A stretch of 64,000 nt of DNA. Source: CBDFGN01 sp965247065. GTDB taxonomy: Bacteria; Bacteroidota; Bacteroidia; Cytophagales; Cyclobacteriaceae. Position 1 is the stretch's first letter. Each line of letters opens with the position of its first letter. The DNA is taken from positions 1,736,001 through 1,800,000 of the forward strand of contig CBDFGN010000006.1 in NCBI GenBank assembly GCA_965247065.1. The letters are read 5' to 3'. The position numbers and the translations under genes were made by a program. Under the pieces are notes generated by a model. It was not told where the DNA came from and made no database searches. It was given only the letters and a program-made list of their open reading frames with translations. Positions 28,953 to 37,620 of this stretch are shown piece by piece.

Positions 28953-29528
28953 TTACCCTAAAAAGAATCTCCACGGGTAGAAGGCATGCTCTTTGGCATA
29001 TGCGATTCCAATTCTGGGACCAGCATGCACCCGCGAAGGCTCCGGTTTCACACCCTTCTCCTCAATCCAAATGATATCCCCGGTCAAATCTGTTCCATAA
29101 TGCCGTAGACCAATTCCCAGTGCCTGTGAAACCAGACCAGGCCCACTTGCTATTTGTGGTGAAATCGCCTCCAACTTTCGTCTCTCGAGCATGACTTTAA
29201 GACCCTGTTCTGGCTGGATCGCCCTGATTAAGACCGCGTCTGCCTGGTTTTCGCGATTCGTTACTACATTGAACAATACATGGATTCCATAGCAGAGATA
29301 AACATAGGATGCCCCACCGGGCTGGTACATTATCCGATTGCGTTTAGTTCGGAGGCCACCACGGGCGTGGGAAGCACTGTCCTCATGCCCTCTGTAGGCC
29401 TCGGTTTCAACTATCATGCCACCGGCGACCTGGTCATCGATCCGGGTGTAAAGGTATTTACCTATGAGCTCCCGGCCTATTCTAACTACGTCATCGCGGT
29501 GGTAAAAGGCTTTGGGAAGTTTGCTCAC
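28953..29528 (-). CDS. 3-methyladenine (alkylpurine) DNA glycosylase, AAG/MPG family
   Basis: Removes alkylated purines from DNA by hydrolysing the N-glycosidic bond. 191 aa, normal for bacterial AAG. Motifs: FYHRDDVVRIGRELIGKYLY, GMIVETEAYRGHEDSASHA (catalytic Glu), the tyrosine block GGASYVYLCYGIHVLFNVVT and ASGPGLVSQALGI, then AGPRIGIAYAKEHAFYPWRFF. The start codon is GTG at 29528. It stands alone between the stress-protein gene and a divergent DUF2911 gene. Confidence 0.93.
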   Translation of the reverse strand: MSKLPKAFYHRDDVVRIGRELIGKYLYTRIDDQVAGGMIVETEAYRGHEDSASHARGGLRTKRNRIMYQPGGASYVYLCYGIHVLFNVVTNRENQADAVLIRAIQPEQGLKVMLERRKLEAISPQIASGPGLVSQALGIGLRHYGTDLTGDIIWIEEKGVKPEPSRVHAGPRIGIAYAKEHAFYPWRFFLG

Positions 29529-29640
29529 GTTCCTGCCAGTTTAAGAGGAAGTCTCCAGTCAAACAAATAAAGATCATTGAATTTTGACTGGGTTTGAATT
29601 AACTTGCACTTGGTGTTAAATGACTTAATGAAAAACAAAA

Positions 29641-30513
29641 ATGACGAAAGTATTACACAAGATTAGCGTGCTTGGGGTTTTTGTTCTGGCTTCAGCTCAG
29701 TTACTGGCCCAAATTCAGACCCCAGCATCAAGTCCCACCGGCAATATCAATCAGAGGGTGGGTTTGACCGACATAGAAATTGAATATTCCAGGCCCGGAA
29801 TTAAGGATCGGGTAATTTTTGGAGATTTAGTGAAATATGGCGAGATCTGGAGAACCGGAGCCAACGCCTCGACGAAGATCTCGTTCAGCGAGGACGTCAA
29901 GTTGGCTGGACAAGAAGTGGCTGCAGGTAGGTATGCCATTTATACAATACCTGGAACTGAAGAATGGGCGTTTGTTCTCTACAGTGATCTATCCTTAGGT
30001 GGCAACATCGCTAAATACAAATCTGAAAACGAAGTATTGAAGGTCAAGATCAAACCTGAAAAGCTCCCCATGAAGGTTGAAACCCTGACCTTTGATGTTG
30101 GATATCTTAGAAAATCTTCCGCCATACTGTCGCTAATGTGGGAAGATACCAGGATTAGTATTCCATTGCAGGCAGATTACGATGCCAAGGTAATGGCTCA
30201 GATTGAACAAAAGATGGAGAATCCGTTAAGCGAGGCTTACGGAATCTACGCTGGCGCTGCAAACTACTATTATAGCGAAAACAAGGATCTAAACAAAGCC
30301 TTGGAATGGATGAATGCGGCTCTAGAGATCGATCCTAGCGCATTCTGGAACGTTCACACCAAGGCGAAAATTCAGGCCGGACTAAAGGATTATGAGGCCG
30401 CCATCAAGACCGCAGAAGCATCCCTGGAAATGGCCAAGGCCAACGAGGATGGAGGTTTCGGCTATGTTAAATTGAACACGGACGCGATCGCCGAGTGGAA
30501 AACTATGCAATGA
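29641..30513 (+). CDS. Secreted DUF2911-domain protein with C-terminal helical repeats
   Basis: A 290-aa protein with a signal peptide (residues 1-24, ending LLAQI). The DUF2911 domain (about 28-180) shows PSSPTGNINQRVGLTDIEIEYSRPG, FGDLVKYGEIWRTGANASTKISF and AGRYAIYTIPGTEEWAFVLY. The C-terminal part has TPR-like helices (YGIYAGAANYYYSENKDLNKALEWMNAALEIDPSAF). DUF2911 proteins are frequent in Bacteroidota; their function is not known. The gene is monocistronic and closed by a strong intrinsic terminator. Confidence 0.9.
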   Translation: MTKVLHKISVLGVFVLASAQLLAQIQTPASSPTGNINQRVGLTDIEIEYSRPGIKDRVIFGDLVKYGEIWRTGANASTKISFSEDVKLAGQEVAAGRYAIYTIPGTEEWAFVLYSDLSLGGNIAKYKSENEVLKVKIKPEKLPMKVETLTFDVGYLRKSSAILSLMWEDTRISIPLQADYDAKVMAQIEQKMENPLSEAYGIYAGAANYYYSENKDLNKALEWMNAALEIDPSAFWNVHTKAKIQAGLKDYEAAIKTAEASLEMAKANEDGGFGYVKLNTDAIAEWKTMQ

Positions 30514-30533
30514 CCCTTCTGATTGTGAATTTG

Positions 30534-30569
30534 AAAGCCCCGTTCGCAATTCGGATGGGGCTTTTTTTT
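30534..30569 (+). terminator. Intrinsic terminator of the DUF2911 gene
   Basis: AAAGCCCC (30534-30541) pairs with GGGGCTTT (30557-30564) and is followed by a run of eight T (30562-30569), 21 bases after the stop codon. Confidence 0.9.
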
Positions 30570-30628
30570 GGGGTATTTCAAAACGATCTTCGGGCTCCTA
30601 GTATTCGGGAAAATAGCCTAGCCAAACC

Positions 30629-32332
30629 TTAGGTCCATTTGGGCCTCAATGCCTGCAAGCCTGAAGCCAGCAAAATAGTAAGAAGACAACCTATTACATT
30701 GTACCATAAATAGCCAATGTCGAGATAGCCCAAGCCGGTCAGAATATGGCAGATTAGGACGAACAATTCAGCAAAAATTGCTGCCATAAAAACCGCGTTG
30801 CCTTTTACAAATCGCACAAAAAATGCGACCATGAAAATCCCAAGAATGGTACCGTAAAACAAGCTTGCCACTATGTTGATGGCTTCAATGAGGTTTTCTA
30901 CCAGGTAGGCAAAGAGAGCGAAAAGAATAGCCATCAACCCCCAGAATGCGGTCAGAATCTTGGACATTATAACATAATGTTCGTCAGAGGCTTCCCTTTT
31001 GATTATGCGCCTGTAGAAATCTACTGTAGCGGTCGAACCCAGAGCGTTTAACTCGGAGGACACTGAAGACATGGCGGCAGAGAAAATAACCGCTACCAGC
31101 AGGCCAATTAAACCCTTTGGCAAATACGTCATCATGAAGGTCAGAAACACGTAATCAGTATCTTTGGTTTCGGTATCCGGATCAATAGCAAGCATCAAGT
31201 CTTTAACTTCATTCCTAATTTCGGTGCCACGTCTCTCGAAGGCAATTATGCGTTGCTTGGAGTTTACAATCTGATCTCTATCGCCTTGGTCCATGTGTTG
31301 AACCATCCGCTCCATTTCAGTTTGCTTTAGAGCAAATGCCTCTGAATAGCTCTTCTCGAGTGCAACTACCTGATCCCCATATTCCGATTGGCGGAGGTTG
31401 TCCAGTGGAATCTTTTTAAAAAAAATCGGCGGTTCCTGGAATTGATAGAATATGTACACCATCACCCCGACAAACAAAATAAAAAACTGAAGCGGAACCT
31501 TAAACAGGGCGTTGAAGATCAAACCCAACCGGCTCTCGGTTACATTTTTGCCGGAAAGATACCGGGCTACCTGAGATTGATCGGTTCCGAAATAGGAAAG
31601 AGCCAGGAAAAGTCCTCCCGTAATTCCCGACCAAAAGGTATATCGTTTACTGACGTCCAGGGAAAAGTCCATTGCTTCTAGTTTTCCCATTTTACCAGCC
31701 AGTCTTACTGCGTCGGGAAAAGATAAGAAATCGGGTAGATAGTAAATCAAAACAAAAAAAACAGTGAACATTCCGGCCAAGATTATGGTCATTTGATGTT
31801 TTTGAGTCAAGCTTACCGCACGGGAACCCCCTGAGACGGTGTAGATGATGACTAATAGGCCAACCATCAAAATTGTAAGGTTCAGGTTCCAACCAAGCAC
31901 CGCTGATAAAATGATCGCCGGTGCGTAAATCGTGATACCAGCTTGTATACCACGCTGGATCAGAAACAGCCCTGCCCCCATCATTCGGGTCTTGAAATCA
32001 AATCTTTTCTCCAGGAACTCATAGGCCGTAAACACCTTGAGCTTGTAATATATAGGTATAAACACGGCGGCCACAACCACCAAGGCGATCGGTTGACCAA
32101 TATAGTTTTGAATGAAGACCATCCCGCTTTCATAGGCAAGCCCGGGAGTAGATAAGAAGGTAATGGCGCTGGCCTGGGTAGCCATCACGGACAAACCAAT
32201 TGTCCCCCACTTCATACGGTTATCTCCCTTTAAATATCCTTGCAGGTCCTTGCTTCCCCAAGTTTTCCAAACACCATATATTACGATGAACAGGAGAGTA
32301 CCAAACAGAACCAACAAATCGAGGCTACTCAT
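30629..32332 (-). CDS. Sodium/solute symporter (SSS family)
   Basis: A 567-aa inner-membrane transporter with about 13 hydrophobic segments. Family signs: WGTIGLSVMATQASAITFLSTPGLAYESG (TM2 with the sodium-site Ser/Thr), YTVSGGSRAVSLTQ, LALSYFGTDQSQVARYLSGKNVTESR and LPKGLIGLLVAVIFSAAMSSVSSELNALGSTATVDFY (TM9). Between TM8 and TM9 (about residues 300-390) is a charged, coiled-coil-like cytoplasmic or periplasmic insert typical of the Bacteroidota subgroup. Substrate is unknown. Its ATG overlaps the stop of a tiny membrane-protein gene upstream, so they are coupled. Confidence 0.9.
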   Translation of the reverse strand: MSSLDLLVLFGTLLFIVIYGVWKTWGSKDLQGYLKGDNRMKWGTIGLSVMATQASAITFLSTPGLAYESGMVFIQNYIGQPIALVVVAAVFIPIYYKLKVFTAYEFLEKRFDFKTRMMGAGLFLIQRGIQAGITIYAPAIILSAVLGWNLNLTILMVGLLVIIYTVSGGSRAVSLTQKHQMTIILAGMFTVFFVLIYYLPDFLSFPDAVRLAGKMGKLEAMDFSLDVSKRYTFWSGITGGLFLALSYFGTDQSQVARYLSGKNVTESRLGLIFNALFKVPLQFFILFVGVMVYIFYQFQEPPIFFKKIPLDNLRQSEYGDQVVALEKSYSEAFALKQTEMERMVQHMDQGDRDQIVNSKQRIIAFERRGTEIRNEVKDLMLAIDPDTETKDTDYVFLTFMMTYLPKGLIGLLVAVIFSAAMSSVSSELNALGSTATVDFYRRIIKREASDEHYVIMSKILTAFWGLMAILFALFAYLVENLIEAINIVASLFYGTILGIFMVAFFVRFVKGNAVFMAAIFAELFVLICHILTGLGYLDIGYLWYNVIGCLLTILLASGLQALRPKWT

Positions 32333-32471
32333 TAAAGGCCCGGGTGAATAAGTAGAACAAAAGAACTAACACAACCAGATTGGCAATGACCAGGGCGTAG
32401 ATCCTTCCCCAGCTACCAAAGAAGGGAGGTCGCGATTCTTCAGGGGATCCATGGTTTGGTTCAGAGGTCAT
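32325..32471 (-). CDS. Tiny single-helix membrane protein coupled to the SSS symporter
   Basis: A 48-aa frame from ATG 32471, MTSEPNHGSPEESRPPFFGS, then a single transmembrane helix of about 22 hydrophobic residues (YALVIANLVVLVLLFYLF), ending TRAFNE and TAG at 32325. The stop overlaps the symporter start in ATGAGTAG. Its own ATG overlaps the end of the preceding reductase gene. The conserved arrangement of a proline-rich head, one helix and tight coupling suggests an accessory subunit of the transporter, like the short partner proteins of other SSS permeases. It is not similar to a family I can name. Confidence 0.72.
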   Translation of the reverse strand: MTSEPNHGSPEESRPPFFGSWGRIYALVIANLVVLVLLFYLFTRAFNE

Positions 32472-33064
32472 AATAGGCGGGGAAATAATAACATACTAAC
32501 CAAAGGTCTTACATACTCAAATCGACCTTCATCAAGGGTCAGCTCGCTTTTCTTATAAGCCAAATTAACTATTCCGGTTTCAAATGATGTACTGCCAACC
32601 AATTCAAAGCGTGTCTTAGGTGGTTCGTCCTGGAATATGGGAATGCCTGCCCCTAAGATAACCGGTTTAGCACTCAAGATTCATTTCGTCAATCAAATTA
32701 CAGTTTAGGAAACCGGCAATAAGCATTCCGCCCCCTACCAACCATATGTCTCCCGTAGTTTTGAGACTTGCTCCAGCCAGTCATCCTTCCATTGCCATGT
32801 ATTCTCGGTGTCGATGACCAGGTCCTTTTTGCTACTCACAACATAGGAATTGCAATCGGAATAGGGCCACCCCACCCCGAAATCCAATATTTGGTCGAAG
32901 GTGATCCTTCCCATGATAACTGTATCGATGGTTTTGTAGAACTCTCCGTAGCCGTAATCGATTTGATCAGGATTGGGAATGCGATTAAGCCAGTCCAGCG
33001 ATCCATCTTCCCGGGCGATGAATCCATCCAGGCTTTGAGCTATGAATAGTTTTACTTTCTTAAT
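32468..33064 (-). pseudogene. RibD/DHFR-like reductase, two frameshifts
   Basis: Dihydrofolate-reductase-superfamily protein of the small RibD C-terminal-like type. It starts KKVKLFIAQSLDGFIAREDG and has DTVIMGRITFDQIL and YVVSSKKDL. A second frame near 32763 gives DIWLVGGGMLIAGFLN, a third near 32690 gives AKPVILGAGIPIFQ, and the tail is FEYVRPL. Restoring one base in an A-run (32763) and removing one G (32690) yields a normal protein of about 195 aa. The first codon is ATT (33062-33064); no ATG lies nearby. Substrate is unknown; NADPH use is expected. The last 4 bases overlap the tiny membrane gene. Confidence 0.8.
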
Positions 33065-33187
33065 TAGTGCGTGGTGACAAAGTTGCGAATATCGGGTGCA
33101 ACGGCTTCTGACGGGCAACTTAATGAATATAACAGTTACCACAAACTCTTGGAGCGTAAGCAACCGGCTATTATCGACGCGGGCCCA

Positions 33188-33219
33188 TTTTGGATGCCCA
33201 CGTCTTGTTGCTAAATTTA
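33188..33219 (+). promoter_or_regulatory. Candidate promoter of the PhyH-like gene
   Basis: TTTTG (33188-33192), 19 bases, then TAAATTTA (33212-33219), a 7 of 8 match to TAnnTTTG at the canonical Bacteroidota spacing. It stands 21 bases ahead of ATG 33240. Confidence 0.55.
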
Positions 33220-33239
33220 GTTGACTTAAATTGCCGACG

Positions 33240-34181
33240 ATGCATCATCAAACCGATACTCCTGGAAATCCCAGTGTCTCCAAAAAGGGAATTTTTGAAT
33301 TAAATCAAAGACTCAACAATGAGCCTCTAAAGCAATTGACTGAAGAACAATGGAGATTTTGGCTGCACAATGGATACGTGGTCATTCCTAATGCGGCCTC
33401 TCAGAACTATCTCCTTGCCGTGACCAAAATGCTCTGGGAATTTCAGAGTATGGACCCCAGTGACTCTTCCACCTGGTATCACAATCCGGCTAATGAGATC
33501 CAAATGACCGAACTCAAGAACAGCGGGATGGTAGAGGTTTATAACCATCAATCCATGTGGGACAACCGTCAGAACCCCAAGATTTATAACACATTTACGG
33601 ATATCTGGGGGCAACCGGACCTGTGGGTAACTATCGACCGGGCTAACCTAAACGTACCTAGCCTTCCCGAGTGGGAATTCAAGGGATTCATTCATTGGGA
33701 TATAGACACAACCATGAAGCCACTCCCGGTTAATGTTCAGGGTGTCCTGGCCCTTAACGATACTACCAAAGAAATGGGCGGATTCCAATGCGTACCTCAA
33801 CTTTACCGGGAATTTCACCAGTGGGCAAAGACCCAGCCTGCAGATCGTGATCCCTGGAAGCCTGATATCGGTGGATTTGAAGTGGAAAAAGTCAATTCCA
33901 GGGCCGGTGATCTGCTCATATGGAATAGCCTGCTGGCCCACGGTATAAGACCCAATAACTCAGATCGGCCCCGTTTAGCTCAGTACATTTCCATGACACC
34001 CGCACAGGAGGAAAACCAGCAATTGCAGCAGTGGAGGATAGAATCTTGGCGTGATCGCATAGCCCCTTCCGGGTTTCCTTTTCCCGGGGATCCACGGGAA
34101 ACTGAGAGGAAACATTTCCAAACTGCCCAGCTGACGCCGTTAGGGGAGAAATTATTGGGACTGAGCACCTGGTACAACTAG
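33240..34181 (+). CDS. Phytanoyl-CoA dioxygenase (PhyH)-family protein
   Basis: Fe(II)/2-oxoglutarate-dependent dioxygenase of about 313 aa (ATG 33240 chosen; a TTG at 33231 adds three residues). The N-terminus has LTEEQWRFWLHNGYVVIPNAAS, the usual opening of the family. Iron ligands: FIHWDIDTT (HxD, about residue 150) and LAHGIRPN (His, about 230), followed by RPRLAQY with the Arg that binds 2-oxoglutarate. The substrate cannot be named. It is a stand-alone gene with a good promoter, transcribed rightward. Confidence 0.88.
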   Translation: MHHQTDTPGNPSVSKKGIFELNQRLNNEPLKQLTEEQWRFWLHNGYVVIPNAASQNYLLAVTKMLWEFQSMDPSDSSTWYHNPANEIQMTELKNSGMVEVYNHQSMWDNRQNPKIYNTFTDIWGQPDLWVTIDRANLNVPSLPEWEFKGFIHWDIDTTMKPLPVNVQGVLALNDTTKEMGGFQCVPQLYREFHQWAKTQPADRDPWKPDIGGFEVEKVNSRAGDLLIWNSLLAHGIRPNNSDRPRLAQYISMTPAQEENQQLQQWRIESWRDRIAPSGFPFPGDPRETERKHFQTAQLTPLGEKLLGLSTWYN

Positions 34182-34531
34182 TGGCCATATCCACGAATCT
34201 TCAGAGCCATTTCCAGCTCATTCGCTGGATTCAGTTATTACTGTTAGCTCCGGCCAATTTCAGGAGCGAGAGCATCGAAGAATTGCAGCTGATCATTTAA
34301 GCTTGTCCCACTTAATTAACCGAAAAGCAAAAAAACGGGGTACGTGACCCTCATCCTATCGTTAGGTATTTCATAAATCATTTTGGCCTTAAGACCTGGA
34401 ACTGGCCAAAAGTTTGAAAATTTTTCTTCGGGGCAAGTGATGAAAACCGTAACCCTTTTACCCATTTGTGGGTAACTTTAAGCAACGTCATCCCCCCTGA
34501 GCATTACTTATAGTCTTCCAATGCCTCCAGA
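34182..34531. other. 350-base stretch without a supported gene
   Basis: Between the dioxygenase and the deacetylase-like genes. Short frames only, no tRNA, no clear terminator; some A-rich and T-rich segments. Confidence 0.5.
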
Positions 34532-34552
34532 TTGATCCCAAACCATCTTAGG

Positions 34553-35509
34553 ATGAAATTGATCTACAATAGCGTTTTCCTTGAGCATAATACTGGCATG
34601 CATCCGGAAAATCGGAATCGGTTGGACTCTCTGGGCCATTTGAAAGAAAGAGAGATCATCGATGCAACCGATCACCTCACGCTTGTACATTCAACGGACT
34701 ACGTGCGCAGGGTTCAGGATGCCTGTCAGAAAGGGGCCCATCTTGACCCCGACACTATGACGTCCCTGGGCAGCTATCGGCCCGCTCTTGATGCCGTAGG
34801 TGCAACCATCATGGCCGCTGAAGAAGGTGGCTTTGCTTTAGTACGCCCACCGGGTCATCACGCCTATCCGACCTATGCCTCGGGGTTTTGTCTATTCAAC
34901 AATGTGGCCATAGCTGCCCAAAAGTTGGCCAATGATGGCAAAAAAGTCTTAATCCTGGATTTTGATGGACATTTAGGCGATGGTACGTTCCATAATTTCT
35001 ATAATCACGACCAGGTGTTGTATGTATCGATGCATCAGTACCCTGCCTTTCCCGGAATGGGGAAGGCAGATGAGATCGGTGCCGGCAAAGGGAGAGGATT
35101 CACGGTAAGTATTCCTTTGCCACCGGGAAGTGGAGATGACATTTTTGAGAGGACCTATGACGTTTTCGTGCCAGTGGCTCGTCAGTTTGATCCTGATGTG
35201 GTCGCTGTTTCCGCAGGATTTGATGCCCACCAATATGATCCGCTACTTGATCTCAAATTGAGTGTAAACACCTACTATGACCTCGGCAAATTACTTAGGG
35301 ATGAATTCAAAACCGTCTTCGCAACCTTGGAAGGGGGCTACAATATCCAACAGCTGCCCAGGTGCCTGTTTAATTTTGTGGACGGCATTAATGGAGAAGT
35401 GCAGCGGTTTAATGAAAGAAGAACAGACTCAGAACCAATTATTATCGAGGAGTACAAGTTAAGGGAATCAGCTGTCAAATCGAACTTATCAAAATTTTGG
35501 AAACTCTGA
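34553..35509 (+). CDS. Histone-deacetylase-superfamily protein (acetoin utilisation/APAH type)
   Basis: A zinc-dependent deacetylase of about 318 aa; ATG 34553 (MKLIYNSVFLEHNTGMHPENRNR) is preferred over 34532. The active site is preserved: RPPGHHAYP (two catalytic His), GFCLFNNVAIAA, ILDFDGHLGDGTFHNF (metal Asp and His, with G before the His and L after instead of the usual H-H), SAGFDAHQYDPL (metal Asp) and LEGGYN (Tyr). Bacterial relatives deacetylate polyamines or lysines. The C-terminal stop lies inside the first copy of a 24-bp tandem duplication. Confidence 0.9.
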   Translation: MKLIYNSVFLEHNTGMHPENRNRLDSLGHLKEREIIDATDHLTLVHSTDYVRRVQDACQKGAHLDPDTMTSLGSYRPALDAVGATIMAAEEGGFALVRPPGHHAYPTYASGFCLFNNVAIAAQKLANDGKKVLILDFDGHLGDGTFHNFYNHDQVLYVSMHQYPAFPGMGKADEIGAGKGRGFTVSIPLPPGSGDDIFERTYDVFVPVARQFDPDVVAVSAGFDAHQYDPLLDLKLSVNTYYDLGKLLRDEFKTVFATLEGGYNIQQLPRCLFNFVDGINGEVQRFNERRTDSEPIIIEEYKLRESAVKSNLSKFWKL

Positions 35510-35544
35510 AAAAGTATCATTTGGAAACTCTGAAAAAGTATCAT
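35497..35544. repeat. 24-bp perfect tandem duplication across a stop codon
   Basis: A unit starting TTGGAAACTCTG and ending AAGTATCAT occurs at 35497-35520 and again, unchanged, at 35521-35544. The deacetylase stop TGA (35507-35509) is within the first copy. Confidence 0.95.
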
Positions 35545-35576
35545 GAAACCTATACTGAAGAAACATCTCAACTTGG

Positions 35577-37232
35577 CTAATCGTCCACGGTCGAAGGAAT
35601 GATTCTTTCCTGCGGATTTTCTTGCAGCAATTTTTCCGGTTTGACATTAGGTATTGTCACCGTAAAAACCGAGCCAGTACCCGGTTGCGATTTTACCAAG
35701 ATCGATCCCCGAAGCTTATCCAGCGTTTCCTGAACAATATATAAACCAAGGCCCGAGCCTGTCGATTTGGAGTTAATCCGGTAAAACAGGTCAAAAATCT
35801 TATTCAAGGACCGCGCTTCTATCCCTAGGCCATTGTCTTCCACCGCAATTTCGGCATAATGGGATTCAATCCTTGCCCTGATCTTAACATAATGCTTTGC
35901 TTTATCCGGATCTCGATATTTCCAAGCATTGGAAATTAGATTATTTAGGATTATCTCGATCCTGGGTCTATCGCTGTAGAACTCATCACTCCCTTCGACC
36001 GTGACTTCTTTGGTCATTGTATCCCAACCTTCAATGAACTGATAGCTGTCAAGGATCTCGTGAACTAATTTTTCGAATTCCAATTTCTCATGGGAAACCT
36101 CCGCTCGAGAGTTTTTTGAGAAATTCATTACCTCGTCAATGAACCTATCCAATTTTTGAACACTTTCATCCATCATGGTGAAATAGGTGGCCAAGGCATC
36201 CAGACTTTTTTCCCTCCGTGCCAAATCAATCAATCCCAGCAAACTGGTAAGAGGTGCCCTCAGATCATGAGCAGCCATATAGACGAATCGGTCCAGTTCC
36301 TCATTGCCTTCTTGAAGCTCTTCATTCTGCTTCTGGATCTTTTCCTGCGAGGCCTTAATCGCTTGAATATCCCGGGCGTAAAACAAAACAAAAGAGCGCT
36401 TCTTGTTTGGATCTGGGATGGGAATGAATTTCAGATCAAGCCATGTTTCCTGTCGATTATTGATGTATACCGGCTTCTCTCCCTGAACCATTTCTCCCGC
36501 CAAAGCCTTGGAAAATGCCTCCTCAAATAAATCACGTTCGTATGAGGCAACAAAATGAGTAAAATCGACCCCCTCCTTTAGTTCTTTGCCTGTTTCAAGG
36601 TACAGCCTCTTTCTCAGTCGCTCATTAAATTTGACCACCATCATTTTAGGATCCAGCAGACAGCATGAGGCATCCACATTATCCACCAATGCCTTAAAAT
36701 ACTGACCGCTCAGCACCAAATGACTATTGCTTTTGATCAAATTGCGCAGGGCTATATAAACTAGGGCTGCCAGCAAATAAATTTGAAAAAGGAAGGCTAT
36801 TCTAGGATAGAGCGGATCCTCAACTGACAGGGCCACCGAGGTGGTTACAGCCATAAATGAGATCACATAAAGCTTGAGATGGAAAGTGCTATGAAAAACG
36901 AGGCTACAACCCACAAAAACGATGATGGTGGTGATCACATAGCGATCCGCTAGGTTGCTCATAAAAAGCAGGTGATTGATCCATACTATTCCTAAAATTA
37001 TTAGGACATAGACCAATTGCCGGAAATTACGACGTATCCAGTCCACCCGGAAGCTGCCTAATTGGACTGCCAAACAAATCGCCGCCAGGGCACCCCTGTA
37101 AATAATAGGGTCTTGGGCTTCAGGGAAGAATCGCCCATTAATCCAACCAATTGTGGGTAAACAAACGATGGCTATCCACAGAAGAGACCTCAAGTAGGTG
37201 AGCTCCTGCTCAAAAGGGAAACGAATGTTCAA
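35577..37232 (-). CDS. PAS-domain sensor histidine kinase
   Basis: A 551-aa membrane kinase. Residues about 14-165 hold some six to seven hydrophobic helices with no large periplasmic loop. A PAS domain covers about 175-295 (YFKALVDNVDASCCLLDPKMMVVKFNE to FVLFYARDIQ). A coiled coil (EKIQKQNEELQEGNEELD) leads to HisKA with the phosphoacceptor His322 in YMAAHDLRAPL, and the HATPase domain (about 420-535) shows NNLISNAWKYRDP (N-box), VEDNGLGIE (G1) and GSGLGLYIV (G2). No response regulator adjoins it, so it is an orphan kinase. Ligand is unknown. Confidence 0.93.
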   Translation of the reverse strand: MNIRFPFEQELTYLRSLLWIAIVCLPTIGWINGRFFPEAQDPIIYRGALAAICLAVQLGSFRVDWIRRNFRQLVYVLIILGIVWINHLLFMSNLADRYVITTIIVFVGCSLVFHSTFHLKLYVISFMAVTTSVALSVEDPLYPRIAFLFQIYLLAALVYIALRNLIKSNSHLVLSGQYFKALVDNVDASCCLLDPKMMVVKFNERLRKRLYLETGKELKEGVDFTHFVASYERDLFEEAFSKALAGEMVQGEKPVYINNRQETWLDLKFIPIPDPNKKRSFVLFYARDIQAIKASQEKIQKQNEELQEGNEELDRFVYMAAHDLRAPLTSLLGLIDLARREKSLDALATYFTMMDESVQKLDRFIDEVMNFSKNSRAEVSHEKLEFEKLVHEILDSYQFIEGWDTMTKEVTVEGSDEFYSDRPRIEIILNNLISNAWKYRDPDKAKHYVKIRARIESHYAEIAVEDNGLGIEARSLNKIFDLFYRINSKSTGSGLGLYIVQETLDKLRGSILVKSQPGTGSVFTVTIPNVKPEKLLQENPQERIIPSTVDD

Positions 37233-37596
37233 AGGTTCTCGTTAATGGGTTCTGGTTAACTAAATCTACAAATTTCTGCTCCAAAATCAACCCCAATTGT
37301 AAACATTTCTTGACCTCTGCTATATCATCATTTGGTCCATAACCGGATGTTTCGGAATGGCTATAACGAGGCAAGAATTAGTTCCGTATTCAAGCAATTC
37401 ATAGATTAAATTTGTCAATTTCATTTTATGGCTTCCAGTCAAACCAAGAGTGTTGAAACCAAGATTCGTAACTGCGATTTTTAGTGAATGGCAGGTTTGT
37501 TCAGCTGAGTCGTTGCGCATCATGTCGAGATTGGACAAAGACCGGTTTTCATCTTTGCGCTTCTTGGGTATATTGAGTTGAAATGATTTCAACATT
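37233..37596. other. 364-base stretch without a supported gene
   Basis: Divergent gap between the kinase and the M28 peptidase. A minus-strand frame here (37320-37580) shows no family-like features and overlaps the peptidase leader. The promoters of both genes should lie in it; TTCATCTTTGC near 37550 is a weak -7-like sequence for the peptidase. Confidence 0.45.
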
Positions 37597-37620
37597 ATGA
37601 CAAATCGTGTTATTCCAATG

